From assembly GCA_045805805.1 (NCBI GenBank), contig JBJMKO010000049.1, positions 46,596 to 110,595 on the forward strand: a stretch of 64,000 bases of DNA. The letters are read 5' to 3'. This DNA is from VRUE01 sp045805805. GTDB taxonomy: Bacteria; Actinomycetota; Thermoleophilia; Solirubrobacterales; 70-9. The number at the start of each line of letters is the position of its first letter. Positions within the stretch are counted from its first letter, which is position 1. A program made the position numbers and the translations under genes. The notes under the pieces are model-generated. The model worked only from the letters and a program-made list of their open reading frames with translations, was not told where the DNA came from and did no database searches. Shown piece after piece: positions 7,653 through 15,673 of the stretch.

Positions 7653-8576
7653 ATGAGGGTTGGGAGGAGCCCAGCCGACGTAGTCGGCGACACGCCGCTG
7701 GTTGCGCTCTCGCGGCTGGGCGAGGGGTTGGCCGGCGAGGTCTGCGCCAAGCTCGAGTACCTCAATCCCGGTGGGTCGGTCAAGGACCGGATCGGGGTGG
7801 CGATGATCGACGCTGCCGAGGAGGCGGGGTCGATCAAGCCGGGGCGCGGGGTGATCGTCGAGCCGACCAGCGGCAACACCGGGATTGCGCTGGCGATGGT
7901 CTGCGCGGCGCGGGGATATGAGCTGATCTTGACCCTGCCGGAGGGGATGAGCCGGGAGCGGTCGAAGCTGTTGCGCGCCTACGGCGCCGAAGTGCGGGAG
8001 ACGCCTTCCCTGGGCGGGATGACCGAGGCGGTCGAGCTGGCCGAGGAGATCTGCGAGCAGTGCAAGGGGTTCATGCCCCAGCAGTTCGCCAACCCGGCCA
8101 ACCCGGAGGTGCACCGGCGCACGACCGCCGAGGAGATCTGGCGGGACTGCGAGGGTGAGGTGGGCGCGTTCGTCGCCGGGGTCGGGACGGGCGGCACGAT
8201 CACCGGGGTGGGGCGGATGCTGCGCGAGCGCAGCCCCGAGACCCTGATCGTCGCGGTCGAGCCCGCCGGCTCCCCGGTCCTCTCCGGCGGAGTACCCGGC
8301 CCCCACAAGATCCAGGGAATCGGGGCCGGCTTCGTCCCTGAGGTGCTCGATCGCTCGGTGATCGACGAGATCGTCTCGGTCGGTGACGAGGACGCGCTGG
8401 AGACGGCCCGCCTCGCGGCCCGCCGCGAGGGCGTCCTCGCCGGCATCTCCGCCGGAGCCAACATCAAGGCGGCATTGGAGGTCGCGGCGCGGCCGGAGAT
8501 GGCGGGCAAGCGGGTGGTGACGGTGGTCTGTGACTCGGGTGAGCGCTACGTGTCCCTACCCTTCTTTGCACCGTGA
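7653..8576 (+). CDS. cysK: Cysteine synthase (O-acetylserine sulfhydrylase)
   Basis: A PLP enzyme of fold type II that makes cysteine from O-acetylserine and sulfide. The PLP lysine is in LNPGGSVKDRIG, the substrate loop is PTSGNTGIAL, and the phosphate-binding loop is GVGTGGTITGVG. I choose the ATG at 7653, preceded by GGGAG about 9 bases upstream, over an in-frame TTG at 7626. Its stop codon overlaps the cysE GTG (GTGA), so the two are an operon and their products are known to form the cysteine synthase complex in many bacteria. Confidence 0.95.
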   Translation: MRVGRSPADVVGDTPLVALSRLGEGLAGEVCAKLEYLNPGGSVKDRIGVAMIDAAEEAGSIKPGRGVIVEPTSGNTGIALAMVCAARGYELILTLPEGMSRERSKLLRAYGAEVRETPSLGGMTEAVELAEEICEQCKGFMPQQFANPANPEVHRRTTAEEIWRDCEGEVGAFVAGVGTGGTITGVGRMLRERSPETLIVAVEPAGSPVLSGGVPGPHKIQGIGAGFVPEVLDRSVIDEIVSVGDEDALETARLAARREGVLAGISAGANIKAALEVAARPEMAGKRVVTVVCDSGERYVSLPFFAP

Positions 8577-9301
8577 ACGCTTGGAAGCGACTGATCCATG
8601 AGGTCATGGCCGACGTTGCCGCCGCCCGCGATCGAGATCCCGCGGCCCAGAAGGTCTCGACCTTCGAGATCCTCAGCAGCTGGGCGGGGGTGCAGGCGCT
8701 GCTCGCCCACCGCGTCGCACATGCCCTCTTCGAGGCCGACCTCCCTTTTGTGCCGCGCCTGCTCGCCTACCTGACCCGCGCGGTCACCGGCGTCGAGATC
8801 CACCCGGCCGCCCGGATCGGCCGCGAGTTCTTCATCGACCACGGCTCCGGAGTGGTGATCGGCGAGACGGCCGAAATCGGCGAGCGGGTGACGCTCTACC
8901 AGGGCGTCACCCTGGGCGGCACCGGCTTCCAGCGCGGCAAGCGCCACCCGACGCTCGGCGACAACGTCACGGTCGGCTCCGGCGCCAAGCTGCTCGGCCC
9001 GATCGTGGTTGGCGACGGCGCCAAGATCGGCGCCAACACGGTCGTGATCGAGGACGTTCCTCCCGGCGCGACAGTCGTCGGCAACCCGGGTCACCCGGTC
9101 AAGGTCGACGGCAAGCGGGTCGAGGGCCCGGACGCCGACTGGATTCACCTGCCCGACCCGATCGCCGAGGCGATGAAGACGCTCTCGCAGCGGATCGCCG
9201 ATCTCGAGCGTCGCCTCGCCGACCTCGACGGCGGAGAGACTCCCGGCGCAGAGCCACCGCAGCTGCGCCGGCGCACGGGCCGGTCGTCGGCCGGTGGCTG
9301 A
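8573..9301 (+). CDS. cysE: Serine O-acetyltransferase
   Basis: A 242-residue acetyltransferase that makes O-acetylserine for CysK. The left-handed beta-helix of hexapeptide repeats covers about residues 75-185 (VEIHPAARIGREFFIDHGSG onwards), with the family motifs DHGSGVVIGETA and GGTGFQRGKRHPT. A C-terminal extension from ~residue 200 contains a short predicted coiled coil (MKTLSQRIADLERRLADL), which is longer than in the enteric enzyme; the usual CysK-binding terminal Ile is not present (it ends SAGG), so complex formation may differ. Starts with GTG overlapping the cysK stop. Confidence 0.95.
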   Translation: MNAWKRLIHEVMADVAAARDRDPAAQKVSTFEILSSWAGVQALLAHRVAHALFEADLPFVPRLLAYLTRAVTGVEIHPAARIGREFFIDHGSGVVIGETAEIGERVTLYQGVTLGGTGFQRGKRHPTLGDNVTVGSGAKLLGPIVVGDGAKIGANTVVIEDVPPGATVVGNPGHPVKVDGKRVEGPDADWIHLPDPIAEAMKTLSQRIADLERRLADLDGGETPGAEPPQLRRRTGRSSAGG

Positions 9302-9341
9302 TATAGCCTGGCGCGACTCTCTCGTCTAGGAAAGGATTGCC

Positions 9342-9932
9342 GTGCTCAAGCGCCGTTTCGCCCTCGCCTTCCTCCTTGTCTTCTCCGCACTTGTCGTGGT
9401 CGCCTGTGGCAGCAGCGGCGACAGTGACGAAAGCCAGATCGAAGAAGCGATCGAAACGTCGGCGACGAGCACCGATCCAGCCGATTGCACGAAGCTGGAG
9501 ACCCAGCAGTTCATGGAACAGACCAGTCAAGAAAGCGGCAAGGCCGCCGTTTCCAAGTGCGAAGAAGAAGCCGAAGCCGAAGAAGGTGCCGAATCGGTCA
9601 GTGTCTCCAACGTCGAAGCCAACGGGTCGAGCGCGACCGCGGAGGCGGCGCTCACCGGGGGAGCCTTGAACGGCCAGGCCCTGGAAGTCGAGCTCGTCAA
9701 GAACGGCGATCAGTGGCAGCTCAACGAAGTCGTCAAGTTCACCGAGTTCGACCGGGCGAAGCTGGTCGAATTCGTCGAAGAAGAATTCACTCCGTCGGAG
9801 AACGGGCTCAGCCCCAAGCTCGCGAGCTGCTTCGTCGAAGCCTTCCAGGAAAGGTCTCAGGGCGAAATCGAAGAACTTCTGTTCAGCCCTTCGTCGGAAG
9901 GGTTCGAAGAACTCGCCGAAGCCTGCCAGTAG
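9342..9932 (+). CDS. Secreted lipoprotein of unknown function
   Basis: A 196-residue protein with an N-terminal signal and lipobox ending VVAC at about residue 22, so it is predicted to be lipid-anchored outside the membrane. The mature part is strongly acidic, rich in Glu, with a serine-rich linker. The stretch around residues 85-150 resembles the small DUF4878-type/NTF2-like fold (alternating LEVELVKNGDQWQLNEV), which I cannot confirm. A purine-rich AGGAAAGGA ribosome-binding site ends about 6 bases before the GTG at 9342. Codon choice favours GAA over GAG, unlike its neighbours. Confidence 0.75.
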   Translation: MLKRRFALAFLLVFSALVVVACGSSGDSDESQIEEAIETSATSTDPADCTKLETQQFMEQTSQESGKAAVSKCEEEAEAEEGAESVSVSNVEANGSSATAEAALTGGALNGQALEVELVKNGDQWQLNEVVKFTEFDRAKLVEFVEEEFTPSENGLSPKLASCFVEAFQERSQGEIEELLFSPSSEGFEELAEACQ

Positions 9933-9946
9933 CCGGCCTTTCGTCG

Positions 9947-9976
9947 CCCGCCGAGCGCCTGGCTATGCTCGGCGGG
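9947..9976 (+). promoter_or_regulatory. Palindrome overlapping the predicted pcrA -10 box and start
   Basis: CCCGCCGAGC at 9947-9956 and GCTCGGCGGG at 9967-9976 are perfect inverted repeats. The spacer holds a TATGCT (9964-9969), which lies 6 bases before the pcrA GTG at 9976, the -10 spacing seen at other likely leaderless genes here. A protein bound to this palindrome would cover the promoter; alternatively it is an RNA or DNA hairpin that overlaps the start codon. Confidence 0.45.
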
Positions 9977-12249
9977 TGACGCTTCAGACTGAGTCCGAGA
10001 CCCCTGCGGAGGGCATCGGAATGCCGGAGGGCGCCCCGATCGAACCCCGCGCCGACCGCGCCGAGCAGCTGCTGGCCGGCCTCAACGACCCCCAGCGCGA
10101 GGCGGTCCGCCACGGCGAAGGACCACTCTTGGTGCTGGCCGGGGCCGGCTCGGGCAAGACCCGGGTGCTGACGCACCGGATCGCCTACCTGCTGGCGACA
10201 GGCGCCGCCCGTCCGGGCGAGATCCTCGCGATCACCTTCACCAACAAGGCTGCGAGTGAGATGCGCGAGCGGGTCGGCGCCCTGATCGGACGCTCGGTGA
10301 GGGCGATGTGGGTGACGACCTTCCACTCCGCCTGCGCACGGATGCTGCGTGCCGACGCGGAGAAGCTCGGCTACGCCCGCACCTTCACGATCTACGACGA
10401 GTCCGATTCGCTGCGGATGCTGAAGCGTTGCATGGGCGAGGTCGGCGTGGACCCAAAACGCTACCCGCCGCGGGCGTTGCGCTCGCAGATCTCCGGCGCC
10501 AAGAACAAGCTGGTCGACGCAGCGGCCTACGCCCAGGCCCAGGGCAGCGTCTTCGAGGAAGTCGCTGCGGCTGTCTACGAGCTCTACGAGAAGCGCATGC
10601 TCGAGGCCAACGCGATGGACTTCGACGACCTCCTCGTCCGCACGGTCAACGTCCTGGAGACCTCGGAGGAGGCACGCGAGCGCTGGCGGCGCACCTTCCG
10701 CCACGTCCTCGTCGACGAGTACCAGGACACCAACCACGCCCAGTACCGCCTGCTGCAGCTGCTGGTCGCAGAGCACGGCAACCTGATGGTTGTGGGCGAC
10801 GACGACCAATCTGTGTACGGCTTCAGGCACGCCGACATTCGCAACATCCTCGACTTCGAGCGGGACTTTCCCGACACCGAGGTGGTCAAGCTCGAGCAGA
10901 ACTACCGCTCGACCCAGACGATCCTCTCCGCCGCAAACGCCGTCGTCGAGCGCAACCGCGAGCGGCGGCCGAAGCGGCTCTGGACCGAGATCGCCGGCGG
11001 CGAGCCGGTGCAGCTCTCCGAGCTCTCCGACGAGCACGAGGAGGCGCGCTGGGTGGCGGGGGAGATCGAGCGGCTCGCCGAGGAGGACGGGGTCAAGCGC
11101 GAGGACGTCGCGGTCTTCTACCGGACCAACGCGATGAGCCGGGTGCTCGAGGACACGCTCAACCGCTTCGACGTCGCCTACCAGGTGATCGGCGGTACTA
11201 AGTTCTACGAACGGGCCGAGATCAAGGATGCGGTCGCCTATCTCAGTCTGCTCGCCAATCCCGCCGATCAGGTCTCCTTCGCTCGCATCGTCAACTCGCC
11301 CCGGCGCGGTATCGGCAACACGACGCAGGGCCGCATCGCCTCCCACGCCAACACCACCGGCCAGAAGATCTGGGAAGTGATCGAGGCGGTCGAGGAAGTG
11401 CCGGGCTTGAACGGCGGCGCGATCAAGGCAGTCTCGCGTTTCTACGAGACGATGGCCGGGCTGCGCGAACGGGCCGAGGAGGAAGGGCCGGTCGCGGGTC
11501 TGCTCGAGGCGGTGCTGAATGAGAGCGGCTACCTGGAAGCGCTGGCGGCCGAGCGCACGATCGAAGCCGAGGGACGGGCTGAGAACCTCGAGGCGCTGAT
11601 TGCCGGTGCGGCTGAGTTCGATATCGAGCGCGAGCAGGAGGGCGAAAACGCCAACTTGGCGCCCCTGGAGGAGTATCTGCAGCAGATCTCCCTCTACACC
11701 CAGCAGGACGACCTGCTCGACGGCGAGCAGGGGTCGATGGTCACGCTGATGACCCTGCACAACGCCAAGGGCCTGGAGTACGACACGGTCTTCATCATCG
11801 GTTGCGAGGACGGCGCCTTTCCCCACATGCGGGCCTTGGAAGAGGGGGGAGAGGAGGAGGAGCGGCGGCTCTGCTACGTCGGCATCACCCGTGCCCGTCG
11901 GCGCCTCTACATGACCTGGGCGCGTGCACGCAGCCTCTTCGGCCGCTCCGAGCGCAACCTGCCCTCGCGCTTCACCGACGAGCTGCCGGCGGACCTGACC
12001 GAGCGGCACTCGAGCGCGCCGGGGGCCGCCGCGGGCCTCGGTTGGGAGACGGGTGGGTCGGAGGCCGCATCGCCGATCGACCCCGGGCCGACTCTGGAGA
12101 TGCAAACCGGCGACGACGTCGTCCACGCCAGCTTCGGCGAGGGCGTCGTCACCGCGATCGAGCCCGGTGGGATCGTCGTCGTGCGCTTTTCCGCCGACGG
12201 CGCCGAGCGCAAGCTGATGGCCGACTACGCGCCGATCAGGAGGCGCTGA
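9976..12249 (+). CDS. pcrA: UvrD/PcrA-type DNA helicase
   Basis: A 757-residue superfamily 1A 3'-5' helicase involved in nucleotide excision repair and removal of stalled complexes. Motifs run in order: Walker A AGAGSGKTR near residue 57, Walker B region DEYQDTNHAQ, motif III GDDDQSVYGFR, motif V TLMTLHNAKGLEYD and motif VI YVGITRARRRLY. The C-terminal ~60 residues (ASFGEGVVTAIE...) form the Tudor-like RNA polymerase-binding tail typical of PcrA. GTG start at 9976 is inside a palindrome. Its stop overlaps the folD start by one base (TGATG). Confidence 0.95.
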   Translation: MTLQTESETPAEGIGMPEGAPIEPRADRAEQLLAGLNDPQREAVRHGEGPLLVLAGAGSGKTRVLTHRIAYLLATGAARPGEILAITFTNKAASEMRERVGALIGRSVRAMWVTTFHSACARMLRADAEKLGYARTFTIYDESDSLRMLKRCMGEVGVDPKRYPPRALRSQISGAKNKLVDAAAYAQAQGSVFEEVAAAVYELYEKRMLEANAMDFDDLLVRTVNVLETSEEARERWRRTFRHVLVDEYQDTNHAQYRLLQLLVAEHGNLMVVGDDDQSVYGFRHADIRNILDFERDFPDTEVVKLEQNYRSTQTILSAANAVVERNRERRPKRLWTEIAGGEPVQLSELSDEHEEARWVAGEIERLAEEDGVKREDVAVFYRTNAMSRVLEDTLNRFDVAYQVIGGTKFYERAEIKDAVAYLSLLANPADQVSFARIVNSPRRGIGNTTQGRIASHANTTGQKIWEVIEAVEEVPGLNGGAIKAVSRFYETMAGLRERAEEEGPVAGLLEAVLNESGYLEALAAERTIEAEGRAENLEALIAGAAEFDIEREQEGENANLAPLEEYLQQISLYTQQDDLLDGEQGSMVTLMTLHNAKGLEYDTVFIIGCEDGAFPHMRALEEGGEEEERRLCYVGITRARRRLYMTWARARSLFGRSERNLPSRFTDELPADLTERHSSAPGAAAGLGWETGGSEAASPIDPGPTLEMQTGDDVVHASFGEGVVTAIEPGGIVVVRFSADGAERKLMADYAPIRRR

Positions 12250-13097
12250 TGGCGGCCAGGGTCATCGACGGCAAGGCGGTCGGTGCCGCGGTTCGCGCCA
12301 GGGTCGCCAAGGAGGTGACCGCCTACGAGGCCGAGCGCTGCCGGACCCCGATGCTGGTCACGGTGATCGTCGGCGACGACCCTGCTTCGGAGATCTACGT
12401 CCGCAACAAGCACCGCGCCTGCGAGGAGGTGGGGATGCGCTCGTCCCACCACGGCCTGCCGGGGGACACCAGCGAGAACGAGCTTCTGGAGCTTGTCGCG
12501 GAGCTGGGGATGGACCGCGACGTCGACGGCATCCTGGTCCAGCTCCCCGTCCCGGACCAGATCGACCCCGACCGGGTGGTGGCGGCGATCGACCCGGCCA
12601 AGGACGTCGACGGGTTGACCCCCGTGAACGCCGGTCTGCTCGCGCATGGCATGCCCGGGCTCGTCCCCTGCACCCCGGCGGGGGTGATGGAGCTTCTCCG
12701 TCGCGAGGGGGTCGAGCTGGAGGGCGCCGAGGCGGTCGTCGTCGGGCGCTCGAAGCTGGTCGGCGTCCCGGTCGCGCGGCTGCTGCTCCAGGCCAACGCG
12801 ACCGTGACGATGTGCCACTCGCGCACGCGGGGCCTCGACGAGGTGTGCGGGCATGGCGACGTCCTCGTCGCTGCCGCCGGGTCGCCCGGTCTGATCGGCG
12901 CCGGCGCCGTCAAGCCGGGAGCCGTGGTGATCGACGTGGGCACGAACCGGACCGACGACGGGCTCCGCGGCGACGTCGATTTCGATGCGGTCGCGGAGGT
13001 GGCGAGCGCGATCACGCCGGTTCCGGGCGGGGTCGGCCCGATGACGATCGCGATGCTGCTCGTCAATACGCTGGCTGCCGCCCGAGCCCGGGTGTAG
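12249..13097 (+). CDS. folD: Bifunctional methylenetetrahydrofolate dehydrogenase/cyclohydrolase
   Basis: A 282-residue FolD that interconverts methylene-, methenyl- and formyl-tetrahydrofolate with NADP. Family signatures visible: SEIYVRNKHRAC with the catalytic lysine near residue 56, ILVQLPVPDQID, and the C-terminal PVPGGVGPMTI. The Rossmann segment contains VVGRSKLVGVPVA. ATG at 12249 overlaps the pcrA stop by one base, so it is co-transcribed with the helicase gene and translationally coupled. Confidence 0.96.
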   Translation: MAARVIDGKAVGAAVRARVAKEVTAYEAERCRTPMLVTVIVGDDPASEIYVRNKHRACEEVGMRSSHHGLPGDTSENELLELVAELGMDRDVDGILVQLPVPDQIDPDRVVAAIDPAKDVDGLTPVNAGLLAHGMPGLVPCTPAGVMELLRREGVELEGAEAVVVGRSKLVGVPVARLLLQANATVTMCHSRTRGLDEVCGHGDVLVAAAGSPGLIGAGAVKPGAVVIDVGTNRTDDGLRGDVDFDAVAEVASAITPVPGGVGPMTIAMLLVNTLAAARARV

Positions 13098-13141
13098 TGT
13101 CGGGTCGACCTAGCCCCCACGGCCCTCGGAGGGATACCCAG

Positions 13142-13759
13142 ATGGACCTAGACAGGCTCAACCTCGGCGAGAAGATCGCAGCGGTCTCAGCGATCCTCCT
13201 CTTCATCTTCATGTTCTTCATCGACTGGTTCGGGGTCGAGGTATCCGGTCTCGGTAGCTTCTCCGGAGCTGTGCCTGGCGCCGGCGGCAGTGCCTGGGAC
13301 GCCCTTGACGTGATCCGGATAGTCCTCCTGATCACCGTCCTTGCCGCTGTTGGGCTTGCCCTGCTGCGCCTTACGGACTCGACCTACGAGCCGCCGGTGC
13401 CCGCCAGCACCGTTGTCGCGGTTCTCGGTGCGATTTCGGTTCTGCTGATCCTCTTCCGCATCATCGACCCGCCGAGCTTCGGCAGTATCGGTGGCGTTTC
13501 TTACGATGCGACTCTCAAGGTCGGGATCTTCCTCGGCCTGATCTCCGCTGGGGGGATCGCCTATGGCGGGTACAGCGCCATGCGCGAGGAAGGAATCACC
13601 TTTGGCGACGCGGCCGACCATCTGTCGGGCGGTGGACGCGGTGCCGTACCGCCACCACCCCCTCCAGTGCAGCCGCCTTCGTCATCGGCGCCTCCTCCTC
13701 CGCCCCCACCTCCGCCGAATCCGCAGGCGCCCCCACCTCCTCCGCCGCCCGGGGTATAG
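13142..13759 (+). CDS. Membrane protein with polyproline C-terminal tail
   Basis: A 205-residue protein with four predicted transmembrane helices (about residues 12-28, 50-75, 85-105 and 115-140), followed by a cytoplasmic or exposed low-complexity tail with long proline runs. No catalytic motif. Polyproline tails are frequent in actinobacterial membrane proteins. The ATG at 13142 follows GGAGGGAT. It lies 44 bases after folD and may be in the same transcript. A family-A palindromic element begins two bases after its stop codon. Confidence 0.75.
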   Translation: MDLDRLNLGEKIAAVSAILLFIFMFFIDWFGVEVSGLGSFSGAVPGAGGSAWDALDVIRIVLLITVLAAVGLALLRLTDSTYEPPVPASTVVAVLGAISVLLILFRIIDPPSFGSIGGVSYDATLKVGIFLGLISAGGIAYGGYSAMREEGITFGDAADHLSGGGRGAVPPPPPPVQPPSSSAPPPPPPPPPNPQAPPPPPPPGV

Positions 13760-13761
13760 GG

Positions 13762-13868
13762 GGCTGCGGGCAGGGGGTTCCGCTTAACTTTTTCGGGGGA
13801 CGGGAATTGCTGGACGCGCGAGCGCGTCGACGAAAAAGTACAAGACGCTCCACCCCCTGCCCGCAGCC
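13762..13868 (-). repeat. Palindromic element family A, copy 1 (107 bp)
   Basis: Outer arms 13762-13778 and 13852-13868 are perfectly complementary over 17 bp (GGCTGCGGGCAGGGGGT). Inside, read on the minus strand, is the family core: GGAGCGTCTTGTACTTTTTCG, a ~35-base loop, then CGAAAAAGTTAAGCGGA. Copies 2 (54092) and 3 (60048) carry the same core but entirely different arms that are also perfectly complementary. It fills the gap between the polyproline membrane protein gene and gatC and begins two bases after the stop codon. Confidence 0.9.
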
Positions 13869-13869
13869 T

Positions 13870-13875
13870 TAGAAT
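13870..13875 (+). promoter_or_regulatory. Putative -10 box of the gatC operon
   Basis: TAGAAT ends 7 bases before the gatC GTG at 13883, which fits leaderless transcription of gatCAB. It directly follows the family-A palindrome; any -35 box would lie inside that element's arm. Confidence 0.35.
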
Positions 13876-13882
13876 CCCGCGC

Positions 13883-14173
13883 GTGATCGAGCGGGAGCAG
13901 GTTCTTCATGTGGCGAAGCTGGCCCGGTTGGGTTTGTCGGAGGACGAGGTGGAGCGGATGGCCGGGGAGCTATCCGGAATCCTCGAGCACGTCGACCGGA
14001 TCAGTGAGCTTGAGCTCGATGACGTGGCGCCGACTTCGCACGTGGTCGAGCTGGAGAACGTGCTGAGAGCTGACGAGCCGCACGAGAGTCTTCCTCGAGA
14101 TGTGGCACTGGCTTCGGCGCCCGATCCGGTTGATGGAGCTTTTCGGGTGCCTTCGCCGCAGGCGGAGGGATAG
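13883..14173 (+). CDS. gatC: Asp/Glu-tRNA amidotransferase subunit C
   Basis: A 96-residue GatC, the small subunit that wraps around and stabilises GatA in the GatCAB amidotransferase. Family features are the N-terminal VLHVAKLARLGLSEDEVERM and central LDDVAPTSHV segments. First gene of gatC-gatA-gatB; its TAG is immediately followed by the gatA GTG. Length is normal (about 95 residues). Confidence 0.93.
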   Translation: MIEREQVLHVAKLARLGLSEDEVERMAGELSGILEHVDRISELELDDVAPTSHVVELENVLRADEPHESLPRDVALASAPDPVDGAFRVPSPQAEG

Positions 14174-15673
14174 GTGGGAGACATGCTCGGGCTGACCGTC
14201 GTGCAGGCGCATGAGGCGATGGCCGCGGGCGAGCTTTCCGCTGTCGAGTACAGCGCTGCCTGGGCCGAGGCTGCGGCTGGGGACGAGTTGAACGCTTACC
14301 TGTGGCGGGACGGTGACGGCGACTCGGGCGCGATCGCGGTTGAGCGGCCGAGCATCGCGCCGGTTGCTGTCAAGGACATCTTTTGCACCGAGGGAGTACC
14401 GACTACGGCGGGCTCGCGGATCCTCGAGGGATACCGGCCGCCGTACACGTCGACCGCGGTGCGGCGGCTGATCGAGGCGGGGACGCCGATCCTCGGCAAG
14501 ACCAACATGGACGAGTTCGCGATGGGATCGTCCAACGAGAACTCGGCGTATGGGCCGGTTCTCAACCCCTGGGATCGCGGCCGGGTCCCGGGTGGCTCCT
14601 CCGGGGGCTCGGCAGCGGTCGTCGCCGGTGGCCTCGCGCCCTGGGCGATCGGCACCGACACCGGTGGGTCGATCCGCCAGCCCGCCGGGCTCTGCGGGAT
14701 CGTCGGGCTGAAGCCGACCTACGGGGCGATCTCGCGCTACGGGATGATCGCTTTTGCCTCCTCGCTTGATCAATGTGGGCCTCTCACGCGCGACGTCAGC
14801 GATGCCGCCCTGATGCTGGCAATCCTGCAGGGAAGCGATCCTTGTGACTCGACCTCGGTGGGGCTGCCGGAGGCTCCTCGTCTGCCGAATCGCGAGAACC
14901 TCGAGGGGCTGAGTTTCGCCGTCCCGACCGACCTGACCGGGCACGTCTTCGACTCCGGGGTGCGAGCGAAATTCGACGCCACGCTGGAGCTGATCGAAAG
15001 CCTCGGCGGCACGGTCGGCAAAATCGGGTTGCCGCACGCCGAGCACGGGATCTCCGCCTACTACGTGATCGCTCCCGCCGAGGCTTCCTCGAATCTCGCC
15101 CGCTACGACGGCGTCCGCTACGGGATGCGGGCGGAGGCGAGCGGCGACGTGATCGAGATGTATGAGGCGACGCGGGCGCAGGGATTCGGCCCCGAGGTGA
15201 AGCGCCGCATCATGCTCGGCACCTACGCGCTCTCCTCCGGCTACTACGACGCCTACTACGGGCAGGCGCAGAAGGTGCGGACCAAGATCGCCGCCGACTT
15301 CAGCGCTGCCTTCGCCGATTTCGACTTCGTCGTCACGCCCACCTCGCCCTCGGTCGCCTTCGGACTCGGCGAGAAGACCGACGACCCGCTGGCGATGTAC
15401 CTCAACGACTTCTTCACCGTGCCGATGAGCCTCGCCGGGATCCCGGCGATCTCGATCCCGGCCGGGCTGGCAGAGCCGGAGGGCGGCGGTCCGCAGCTCC
15501 CGGTCGGCTTCCAGATCGCGGCGCCGGCCTTCGCCGAGCAGAAGCTCCTCGACGCCGCCTACGCCTTGGAGCAAGCGATCGGCTTCGACGCCACCCCCCC
15601 TCGTTCCGGTGCGACTTATGTGCCTATTGATGGCATAAATCGCACCGGAAGCGGAGGTGACGGAGGTGGCTGA
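14174..15673 (+). CDS. gatA: Asp/Glu-tRNA amidotransferase subunit A
   Basis: The amidase subunit of GatCAB; it releases ammonia from glutamine. The Ser-cisSer-Lys triad is visible: Lys in PVAVKDIFC near residue 64, cis-Ser in PGGSSGGSAA near 143, and nucleophile Ser in TDTGGSIRQPA near 167. At 499 residues it is slightly long: the last ~25 residues are encoded largely by a 47-bp palindrome (15604-15650), so the C-terminal tail probably arose from an inserted element. Start taken as GTG 14174; ATG 14183 is an alternative. Confidence 0.95.
   Translation: MGDMLGLTVVQAHEAMAAGELSAVEYSAAWAEAAAGDELNAYLWRDGDGDSGAIAVERPSIAPVAVKDIFCTEGVPTTAGSRILEGYRPPYTSTAVRRLIEAGTPILGKTNMDEFAMGSSNENSAYGPVLNPWDRGRVPGGSSGGSAAVVAGGLAPWAIGTDTGGSIRQPAGLCGIVGLKPTYGAISRYGMIAFASSLDQCGPLTRDVSDAALMLAILQGSDPCDSTSVGLPEAPRLPNRENLEGLSFAVPTDLTGHVFDSGVRAKFDATLELIESLGGTVGKIGLPHAEHGISAYYVIAPAEASSNLARYDGVRYGMRAEASGDVIEMYEATRAQGFGPEVKRRIMLGTYALSSGYYDAYYGQAQKVRTKIAADFSAAFADFDFVVTPTSPSVAFGLGEKTDDPLAMYLNDFFTVPMSLAGIPAISIPAGLAEPEGGGPQLPVGFQIAAPAFAEQKLLDAAYALEQAIGFDATPPRSGATYVPIDGINRTGSGGDGGG
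15604..15650. repeat. 47-bp palindrome within the gatA 3' end
   Basis: TTCCGGTGCGA at 15604-15614 pairs with TCGCACCGGAA ending at 15650, and the inner TTATG/CATAA segment also pairs across a short loop. It codes for part of the extra C-terminal tail of GatA and ends 7 bases before the gatB start. A sequence with a similar interior (GCGACTTATGTGG) occurs near 17200 after gatB. Confidence 0.75.

Noticed and set aside
9883..12126. A 747-codon minus-strand frame opposite pcrA
   Set aside because: Same GC artefact; PcrA motifs on the plus strand are complete and in order.
13622..13756. A simple-sequence repeat in the polyproline region
   Set aside because: The C/T-rich repetition is explained by the proline-rich tail of the membrane protein and has no fixed unit.
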